8,989 nucleotides of DNA, from the NCBI GenBank assembly GCA_900548735.1, contig URMC01000072.1, positions 1-8,989 on the forward strand. Direction: 5' to 3'. Source of the stretch: an uncultured Eubacteriales bacterium. Lineage in GTDB: Bacteria; Bacillota; Clostridia; Oscillospirales; CAG-272. The notes below the pieces were generated by a model. That model saw nothing but the letters and a program-made list of their open reading frames with translations, was not told where the DNA came from and searched no databases. Shown here one piece after another: positions 1-4,320 of this stretch; position 1 is the first letter of the stretch, and each line of letters begins with the position of its first letter. The translations under genes were made by a program, and so were the position numbers.

Positions 1-103
1 CCTGATACCACACGCCCCCGGGGGGGGGTTTTTTATCATCCGCCCGCTTTTTTTTTGTTTTGGGGGGGTCCGCTCTTTGTTGGGCGCCCCCCCCCCCCCC
101 CCA
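1..103. other. Homopolymer-rich, non-coding window edge
   Basis: This stretch consists largely of runs of G, C and T, including a run of about 17 C just before position 103. No credible gene or RNA is visible. Short pieces resemble intergenic palindrome fragments, such as the GGGCGGATGATA motif on the minus strand near 37-48. The runs look like low-quality assembly at a contig end, so exact bases here should not be trusted. Confidence 0.6.
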
Positions 104-114
104 CCGCGAGGTGC

Positions 115-131
115 CGACCAATGGTCGTCCC
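115..131. repeat. Short palindrome of REP-like type
   Basis: CGACCA at 115-120 and TGGTCG at 122-127 form a 6-bp inverted repeat, followed by TCCCTAC. On the minus strand this reads GTAGGGACGACCATTGGTCG. The same CCCTAC tail follows the hairpins at 3103-3123 and 3243-3261, so the three probably belong to one class of dispersed palindromes. I recall similar GTAGGG-plus-palindrome elements from Clostridia genomes, but could not verify this. Confidence 0.5.
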
Positions 132-142
132 TACAACAAGGG

Positions 143-195
143 TGGGCGTGTGCGCCCAAAGGAACGCGCCAGCCTGAAAGCCCCGCCACAGGCGG
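143..195 (-). repeat. Partial copy (5' part) of the dispersed repeat family
   Basis: Read on the minus strand, this carries a small hairpin (CCGCC/GGCGG, 183-195), then CAGGCTGGCGCGTTCCTTTGG, then a second hairpin GGGCG-CACA-CGCCC (144-157). The same order and most bases recur in the two fuller copies at 3457-3584 and 3585-3697. The AAAGTTTTTG segment and A/T-looped hairpin that end the fuller copies are missing here. It lies just 3' of the MATE gene and its terminator, in the same orientation relative to that gene as the copy next to thiN. Confidence 0.6.
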
Positions 196-207
196 CAGGC
201 GGCGCAA

Positions 208-242
208 CGCAAAAAGCAGGCTTGTCAAGCCTGCTTTTTGCG
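208..242 (-). terminator. Intrinsic terminator overlapping the MATE stop codon
   Basis: Positions 208-224 and 226-242 are a perfect 17-bp inverted repeat around a single base. On the minus strand the core is AAAAAGCAGGCTTG-A-CAAGCCTGCTTTTT, a GC-rich stem flanked by an A tract and a T tract, which suits bidirectional termination. The upstream arm encodes the last residues of the MATE protein (RKKQA), and the stop codon lies at the apex. Confidence 0.85.
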
Positions 243-1592
243 CTGTGCCCGATTCCAGAAGAAATAGAGCAGGATGCCGGAGAATGTTGACAGGCAGTCG
301 GTAATCGGCTGGCAGGCAACAATGCCGTACATCGGGAAAACGGTATTCATCAAAAACATCAGCGGGATGTCGATCAGCCCTTTTCGGATGATGGAAAGGA
401 TAAACGCACGCAGCTTTGCCCCTGCCGCCTGGAAAAACGACACCAGCATATAGGTCACCGCCGCAAACGGCACGGCAATGCAGTGAAGCCGCAGGAAACC
501 GGTGCCATAAGTGCACACTGTTTCGTTTCCGCCGGCAAACACCGCCACCAGCCAGGGCGCAAGACCCTCTACCAGCGCCAACACCGTCAGCCCCAGCCCC
601 ACACAATAGCACATTGCCATGCGCAGGGTCTTTTTCATTTTCTCCCGGTTTCCGGCACCCCTGTGATAGGCGATCAGCGGCGCCGCACCCTGCGAAAGCC
701 CGGTAATCAGCCCGAAGGGGATCGCGTCGATCTTTTTGGTCACCCCGATGGCGGCTTCCGCCTCCGCCCCGTAGCCGATCATCAGGGAATTGAGCGCCAG
801 GTTGGAAACGGCGGAAAGCATGGTCTGAAGTGCGGAGGGAACGCCGGTAAACAGCACGTCCGCCCCGGTCTCCCTTGCCGCGCGCAACAAACGCGGGGTA
901 AACGAGATTACGGAGGTTTTGCGGATGCGCAGATACAGGATTGCAAAATACAGAGTGGTGGCAAGGTTGGAAAGAAATGTGGCGATTGCCGCCCCACGGA
1001 TTTCCCATCCAAGACCGAAAGGAAGCACAAAAAACGGATCCAGCAGGATGTTCAGCACCCCACCCAGTGACAGCCCCAGCCCCGCGTGAAAGGAGCGCCC
1101 CTCCCCGCGGATCATATTGGCAAGAATCATATTGAACACGGCGGGCAGCGCCCCCAGAACCACCACCCATTTCAGATATGCCGAGGCGGGGGTATTCAGT
1201 TCCGCCGTGGAGCCGAGTAAGTGCAAAAACGGAGTCTCAAAGAAACCGACCGCCAAAGAGAGCAAAAAGACAACAAGCCCTCCGTACCAGATGGCAAAAC
1301 GGGAGGCGTTGCGTGCGCGTTCCGGGTCTTTGGCACCCAGCGCTTTGGAGATGCAGTTTCCGGCGCCGATACCGAACAGGTTGCCGAGCGCGGTCAGCGC
1401 CAGCTGGGTGGGGAAAACGATGGAGAGCGCCGCCAGCTGCGTGTGATCCCCGGTCATGCCCACAAAAAAAGTGTCGGCAAGATTATAAACAGTGGTAATC
1501 AGCTGGCTGACTATGGTCGGCAATGCCAGCCGGAGCACGGCAGAGCCGATCCGGTCGCTTTCAAAAAGATCGGTATGCTTGTCCTTTTTCAT
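225..1592 (-). CDS. MATE-family multidrug/sodium antiporter
   Basis: A 455-residue inner-membrane exporter of the MATE family (MepA/DinF-like), expected to expel cationic or toxic organic compounds in exchange for Na+ or H+. Length and 12-helix hydrophobicity fit the family. Visible features are the first-helix segment QLITTVYNLADTFFVG (residues 30-45), the half-repeat motif RGEGRSFHAG (162-171) followed by GVLNILLDP (178-186), and the second-half signature GLSQGAAPLIAYHRGAGN (298-315). A charged tail RAQRKKQA ends the protein. The start lies only 6 nt after the stop of the upstream YitT-family gene and has no clear Shine-Dalgarno sequence, so translation is probably coupled to it. The stop codon sits inside the terminator hairpin. 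The family is certain; the substrate cannot be read from the sequence. Confidence 0.95.
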   Translation of the reverse strand: MKKDKHTDLFESDRIGSAVLRLALPTIVSQLITTVYNLADTFFVGMTGDHTQLAALSIVFPTQLALTALGNLFGIGAGNCISKALGAKDPERARNASRFAIWYGGLVVFLLSLAVGFFETPFLHLLGSTAELNTPASAYLKWVVVLGALPAVFNMILANMIRGEGRSFHAGLGLSLGGVLNILLDPFFVLPFGLGWEIRGAAIATFLSNLATTLYFAILYLRIRKTSVISFTPRLLRAARETGADVLFTGVPSALQTMLSAVSNLALNSLMIGYGAEAEAAIGVTKKIDAIPFGLITGLSQGAAPLIAYHRGAGNREKMKKTLRMAMCYCVGLGLTVLALVEGLAPWLVAVFAGGNETVCTYGTGFLRLHCIAVPFAAVTYMLVSFFQAAGAKLRAFILSIIRKGLIDIPLMFLMNTVFPMYGIVACQPITDCLSTFSGILLYFFWNRAQRKKQA

Positions 1593-1598
1593 ACAGCA

Positions 1599-2516
1599 TT
1601 ACAAGCGCCGCGTTTGTGAAAAGTTGCCGATGGTTTCGTCCACGGTTTCCACAAAGGCAAAGGTGTCCGGGTATTTTTTCAGAATGTTCTCAAAATCCAC
1701 CAGCTGGTGCTTGTTGACAATACAGATCATCACGTCCCGCTCCTTGTGCGTATAGCAGCCGTAGCCCGCAATGCGCGTGGCGGAGTGGTGCAGGTGCTCC
1801 AGTATGTCCTGCTCGATTTCTTCCGCATGGTTGGTGATGATGATAAATTTACGTGCCTGTTTGTGCCCGCGCAGGATCAGGCTTCCCGTAAAGCTGGAAA
1901 TAAAGGAGTACAAGAGGCACAGGCAGACGGGCTTGAGATTGTAGATGATCTCTCCGGTCACCGGATCCGGCACTGCATATACGAAATAGCTGGAGGCAGC
2001 CACCATGGCGTTGATGACGAAGGTGACCCAGAAGAAGCTGAGCATCGGGCGCACCTGAGATACATAACGGGAGAAGACGTCCGCGCCGCCGGTGGAGCCG
2101 TTCATACGGAAGGTGGTCCCATAGCAGAAACCACTGATCAGCCCGGCAATCAGCACAGGGTAGATGGTATCCACCCCGCCGGCATTGTACTGAAACTGTT
2201 CCAGCCCCAGCCGCTCAAACAGAAGGTACGAGCCGGAATACGACACGCAGAAGAGCATGGTTTTGCAGGCGAAGTTGCGGTTGACCGCGAAGAACGCAAA
2301 CACGCAAAGCGGCAGGTTGATGAGAAAATACATGTACCCCACACTGAAGCCGGCTTTGTACTGAATCATGATGGCAACGCCGGTAAGCCCGGAGGGGGCA
2401 AAGTGGTTCGGAACGATGAAAAGCACATAGCTCAGCGCAAACAGAATTCCAAGCAGGAAAATATAGACGTACGGTGCTATGGTTTTGCCGAATTTAAGAA
2501 GTTTCTTCTGCCCCAT
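1599..2516 (-). CDS. YitT family membrane protein (DUF161/DUF2179)
   Basis: A 305-residue member of the YitT/YebE family. It has an N-terminal membrane region with several helices (about residues 13-35, 62-79, 84-100, 118-136, 158-180 and 194-214), including the family-typical PSGLTGVAIMIQY (41-53) and GTTFRMNGSTGGADVFSR (133-150). A soluble C-terminal DUF2179 domain follows (about 222-298), with FIIITNHAEEIEQDILEHLH and GYGCYTHKERDVMICIV. The molecular function is not established; many bacteria carry several paralogues. The start follows an AAAGGG ribosome binding site. It is the first gene after the strong promoter at 2596-2624, with a structured leader of about 70 nt. The MATE gene follows after 6 nt, so the two are almost certainly cotranscribed. 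Confidence 0.93.
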   Translation of the reverse strand: MGQKKLLKFGKTIAPYVYIFLLGILFALSYVLFIVPNHFAPSGLTGVAIMIQYKAGFSVGYMYFLINLPLCVFAFFAVNRNFACKTMLFCVSYSGSYLLFERLGLEQFQYNAGGVDTIYPVLIAGLISGFCYGTTFRMNGSTGGADVFSRYVSQVRPMLSFFWVTFVINAMVAASSYFVYAVPDPVTGEIIYNLKPVCLCLLYSFISSFTGSLILRGHKQARKFIIITNHAEEIEQDILEHLHHSATRIAGYGCYTHKERDVMICIVNKHQLVDFENILKKYPDTFAFVETVDETIGNFSQTRRL

Positions 2517-2522
2517 ATGTAA

Positions 2523-2588
2523 CCCTTTCGATATGCGGCACGAAAGTGCCGCGGCATAGGCGGGTAGCCGGATAGGCTAAATACCCGC
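2523..2588 (-). promoter_or_regulatory. Structured 5' leader of the yitT-MATE transcript
   Basis: The predicted transcript starts near 2589 and folds almost at once. The first hairpin pairs GCGGGTA (2588-2582) with TACCCGC (2566-2560), with an inner GCC/GGC pairing. The second is a perfect 7-bp stem GCGGCAC-TTTC-GTGCCGC (2552-2535). The ribosome binding site GAAAGGG (2529-2523) follows 5 nt later, and the ATG is at 2516. I recognise no known riboswitch class. It may only stabilise the mRNA. Confidence 0.5.
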
Positions 2589-2595
2589 AAGTGCC

Positions 2596-2624
2596 ATTAT
2601 AGCACGCAGAATTCGACAAGTCAA
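2596..2624 (-). promoter_or_regulatory. Sigma-A promoter for yitT-MATE
   Basis: On the minus strand TTGACT (2624-2619) and a consensus TATAAT (2601-2596) are separated by exactly 17 nt. The -10 box is preceded by TGC, giving an extended -10 element. The expected start of transcription is near 2589, about 70 nt before the YitT ATG. Confidence 0.88.
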
Positions 2625-2694
2625 CAGGCTAAAAAAATTTACATCTTTTGGCACAAAACGAAAAAAGGAAAAACAAAAAATTTTTGCAAAGTGC

Positions 2695-2723
2695 TTGCAA
2701 AGAAAGATAAAGTGTGCTATAAT
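2695..2723 (+). promoter_or_regulatory. Sigma-A promoter for the tRNA genes
   Basis: TTGCAA (2695-2700) and TATAAT (2718-2723) are 17 nt apart, with TGC before the -10 box. An A/T-rich stretch upstream (2631-2685) could act as an UP element. The 8-mer TTGCAAAG occurs twice, at 2684-2691 and 2695-2702, one helical turn apart, with the second copy overlapping the -35 box. Transcription should start near 2730, six bases before tRNA-Ala. Confidence 0.9.
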
Positions 2724-2735
2724 AACAAAGTCAAT

Positions 2736-2811
2736 GGGCCCGTAGCTCAGTTGGGAGAGCGCCGCGTTCGCAACGCGGAGGTCGAGGGTTCGAATCCCTT
2801 CGGGTCCACCA
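2736..2811 (+). tRNA. tRNA-Ala, anticodon CGC
   Basis: A complete 76-nt cloverleaf with encoded CCA. The acceptor stem GGGCCCG/CGGGTCC contains the G3-U70 wobble pair that identifies alanine tRNAs. The D stem is GCTC/GAGC. The anticodon stem CCGCG/CGCGG encloses the loop TTCGCAA, with anticodon CGC at 2769-2771, which reads GCG. The T arm is GAGGG-TTCGAAT-CCCTT. A dedicated GCG reader fits a GC-rich genome. Confidence 0.97.
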
Positions 2812-2833
2812 ACGGCGTACAGCCGTTCTTTTT
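2811..2833 (+). terminator. Intrinsic terminator or attenuator after tRNA-Ala
   Basis: AACGGC (2811-2816) pairs with GCCGTT (2822-2827) around the loop GTACA, followed directly by CTTTTT. The first paired base is the final A of the tRNA-Ala CCA end. I see no convincing promoter in the 27 nt between this T tract and tRNA-Arg. Either the terminator is leaky and both tRNAs share one transcript, or it helps 3' processing. Confidence 0.75.
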
Positions 2834-2860
2834 ATCTGTCAGAGATGTCCTCTACAGTTT

Positions 2861-2937
2861 CTACCCGTAGCCCAGCTGGATAGAGCGCGAGACTCCGACT
2901 CTCGAGGCCGCAGGTTCGAATCCTGTCGGGTAGGCCA
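2861..2937 (+). tRNA. tRNA-Arg, anticodon CCG
   Basis: A complete 77-nt tRNA with encoded CCA. The acceptor stem CTACCCG/CGGGTAG pairs perfectly and the discriminator base is G. The anticodon stem CGAGA/TCTCG encloses the loop CTCCGAC, with anticodon CCG at 2895-2897, which reads CGG. The T arm is GCAGG-TTCGAAT-CCTGT. The D stem reads GCCC against GAGC, leaving a C12-A23 mismatch where most tRNAs have U12-A23. Confidence 0.95.
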
Positions 2938-2981
2938 ACATGGCACCCCCACCCTTGTGGTGGGGGTGCCATGTTGCTTTT
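2936..2981 (+). terminator. 18-bp hairpin ending the tRNA transcript
   Basis: Positions 2936-2953 and 2959-2976 are a perfect 18-bp inverted repeat around the loop CTTGT, followed by CTTTTG. The stem starts with the last two bases of the tRNA-Arg CCA end. The T tract is short, but the very strong stem makes termination likely. The symmetrical GGTGGGGGTG core also resembles the palindromic repeats further downstream. Confidence 0.7.
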
Positions 2982-3089
2982 GCGACGGGTAAGAGACTTT
3001 CGGGGGAAGAACAGGGGCGGGGAAAAGAACGGGGAAGAAACACATGGGGGGGGAGAGAACCGTTTCCCGCCGCCGTTTGTCAGGATAAA

Positions 3090-3127
3090 ATTCCATACAG
3101 GCGGGGGCATATGGAATGCCCCCTACG
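3090..3127. repeat. GC-rich hairpin followed by CCCTACGG
   Basis: GGGGGCAT (3103-3110) and ATGCCCCC (3116-3123) form a perfect 8-bp stem around ATGGA, followed by TACGG. An alternative fold pairs ATTCCAT (3090-3096) with ATGGAAT (3111-3117). The CCCTACGG tail matches the hairpin at 3243-3266. Confidence 0.55.
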
Positions 3128-3157
3128 GTTAACAGGGTTCTTTTCCCTATGTTCGCA

Positions 3158-3223
3158 CAAACCAAAAAGCACTTCCCGGAAAAGGGAGCCGGCGCGACAG
3201 CGCCTGAGGGATTGTTTGGTTTA
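3158..3223. repeat. MITE-like element with cloverleaf-type fold
   Basis: AAACCAAA (3159-3166) and TTTGGTTT (3215-3222) are perfect terminal inverted repeats. They enclose two internal hairpins: TTCCC/GGGAG (3173-3188, loop GGAAAA) and GGCGC-GACA-GCGCC (3191-3204). No protein is encoded. The layout fits a short non-autonomous palindromic element or a structured RNA. On the minus strand the CCCTCAG and GGCTCCCTTT segments resemble dispersed repeats I remember from Faecalibacterium-like genomes, which I could not check. Confidence 0.5.
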
Positions 3224-3242
3224 GACTTTCCACTTTGCAAAC

Positions 3243-3266
3243 GGGAGGGGAGACCCCTCCCCTACG
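3243..3266. repeat. GC-rich hairpin followed by CCCTACGG
   Basis: GGGAGGGG (3243-3250) and CCCCTCCC (3254-3261) form a perfect 8-bp stem with an AGA loop, followed by CTACGG. It shares its tail with the hairpin at 3103-3127, while the stems differ in sequence. That is typical of palindromic repeats whose stems vary by compensatory change. Confidence 0.55.
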
Positions 3267-3456
3267 GAGACAGAAGGTACATATCGTAGGTGGCGGCGGT
3301 TGCCGCATAGTGGCAACTCCTGTCCGCCCGCCCTGACGCAAAGTTGCTTTTTCCATTACATCATCAAACTCCCCGCCTCTTGTCGTGCAAACAGAAACGC
3401 CACGCCGACATTCCGGCGATGCACTCGTTCATTCTATTGCTCGCCGCAGGCGCGCG

Positions 3457-3584
3457 CAAGAGGGGGCTTTTTTCAAAAAGCCCCCTCTTGACTCCCGCAA
3501 AAACTTTTATACAACTGACGCCGGAATGTTGGGCGTGTGCACTCAAAGCAACGTACCAGCCTATCAGCCGCACCGCAAGGTGCC
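3457..3584 (-). repeat. Full copy A of the dispersed repeat family
   Basis: Read on the minus strand, this contains the hairpin GCACC/GGTGC (3570-3583), CTGATAGGCTGGTACGTTGC, the segment GTGCACACGCCC, CCGGCGTCAGTTG, then AAAAGTTTTTGCGGGAGTC. It ends in a perfect 16-bp inverted repeat (3457-3472 with 3475-3490) with core GGGGGCTTTTTGAAAAAAGCC. Copy B, directly adjacent, repeats the same order. No protein is encoded. The terminal hairpin may form in RNA from either strand. Confidence 0.75.
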
Positions 3585-3697
3585 TTTTTGAAAAAAGCCC
3601 CCTTTAAATCCCGCAAAAACTTTTGGGTAACTGATGCCGAGCCTTCGGTGCGCACGCCCAAAGTAGCGCGTCAGCCTATCAGCCCCACCGCAGGTGG
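3585..3697 (-). repeat. Full copy B of the repeat, overlapping the end of thiN
   Basis: On the minus strand this begins with the hairpin CCACC/GGTGG (3685-3697), then GGCTGATAGGCTG, ACTTTGGGCGTGCGCAC, GGCATCAGTT, AAAAGTTTTTGCGGGATTT and GGGGGCTTTTTTC. It runs into copy A, so the two form an imperfect tandem pair about 115 bp apart. The last codons and the stop of thiN (3679-3681) lie within its conserved first part. Confidence 0.75.
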
Positions 3698-4320
3698 TCG
3701 CGGGATTCCATCACGTACACGGCACCGCGGCGCACTTCAATCAGGGCGCAGTTACCGGTGATCTCATTACTGATGGCATACTGGTTATTGTCTCTGGTCA
3801 GTTTCGCGTTTTTCAGCGGGTATTTGCACCCGTCCAGCGTGACGCCTTTGACAACCGGGTCTACCGCCAGCAGGGAAAAGTAAGTATACGCACTGCGTGC
3901 CAGCAAAGTGCCGTCATTGCGCAGGAAACGCACGCGGTTATATCCGTCCGTGATGGTGGCGCGCACGCGGGAATTACTGAGCCACTCCAGAATCGAAAGA
4001 TTGGCAAGCGTATGATCCAATCGACCCGAAAGCCCGCCGACGATTACAAACTCGGTTGCCCCGCGCGAGAGCGCCAGCGATATGGCGAGCTTGGTGTCGG
4101 TGTCGTCCTTCTCCGGCGGCACCTGATAGACCTCCACCCCGTCGGGCAGGTGGTCGGTGCCGAGTGAATCAAAATCCCCGACCAACAGCGTGGGGTGCTC
4201 GCCCAGTTCCATGGCGTTGTTCCAGCCGCTGTCGGCGGCAATCACCAGATCATCCCCCTTCGGGTGCTCGGTGATGTTGGATTTGTCAATTTCACCGCCT
4301 ATGTATAAAAATGCGCGCAT
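3679..4320 (-). CDS. thiN: Thiamine pyrophosphokinase
   Basis: A 213-residue cytosolic enzyme that transfers pyrophosphate from ATP to thiamine, giving thiamine diphosphate. Family motifs are all present: AADSGWNNAM (residues 28-37), VGDFDSL (47-53), PPEKDDTDTKLAI (68-80, acidic metal/ATP site) and GGLSGRLDHTLANL (95-108). The C-terminal domain contains SNEITG (184-189). Length is normal. The ATG overlaps the rsgA stop in a TAATG junction, so translation is coupled. It is the last gene of the operon, as in many Firmicutes, but rpe, commonly placed just before it, is absent. The C-terminal residues after ESRD (HLRWG) and the tandem stops TGA TAG fall inside repeat copy B, so an insertion has probably replaced the native tail. 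Confidence 0.95.
   Translation of the reverse strand: MRAFLYIGGEIDKSNITEHPKGDDLVIAADSGWNNAMELGEHPTLLVGDFDSLGTDHLPDGVEVYQVPPEKDDTDTKLAISLALSRGATEFVIVGGLSGRLDHTLANLSILEWLSNSRVRATITDGYNRVRFLRNDGTLLARSAYTYFSLLAVDPVVKGVTLDGCKYPLKNAKLTRDNNQYAISNEITGNCALIEVRRGAVYVMESRDHLRWG

Larger units (their letters stand above)
2982..3456. other. Gene-free intergenic stretch with palindromes
   Basis: No coding sequence is supported here. The stretch holds a purine-rich segment (about 2999-3058, rich in GGGGAAGAA-like runs), three palindromic elements listed separately, and a 6-bp hairpin GTTGCC/GGCAAC at 3299-3317. A further pair CCTACG (3261-3266) and CGTAGG (3285-3290) is also inverted. Apparent reading frames antisense to the tRNAs and in these palindromes have low-complexity translations and no ribosome binding sites. 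Confidence 0.65.

Noticed and set aside
60..322. Short plus- and minus-strand frames near the left end
   Set aside because: They translate homopolymer runs and repeat DNA (poly-Pro stretches) or overlap the MATE C-terminus in a wrong frame.
1707..2522. A 271-codon plus-strand open frame opposite the YitT gene
   Set aside because: It is a His/Gly/Arg-rich shadow of a clear YitT-family gene with its own promoter and ribosome binding site on the other strand.
2832..3240. Minus-strand reading frames antisense to tRNA-Arg (peptides with DSNLRPR or TGFEPAASR-like text)
   Set aside because: These are the well-known spurious proteins produced by translating tRNA genes backwards; they lack ribosome binding sites and their bases are explained by the tRNA and its hairpin.
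3147..3356. 69-codon minus-strand frame across the intergenic palindromes
   Set aside because: It has no ribosome binding site and its translation is made of palindrome-derived low-complexity stretches.
3457..3697. CRISPR-like repeat array
   Set aside because: There are only two units about 115 bp apart, similar along nearly their whole length, with no short identical repeats alternating with unique spacers and no cas genes.
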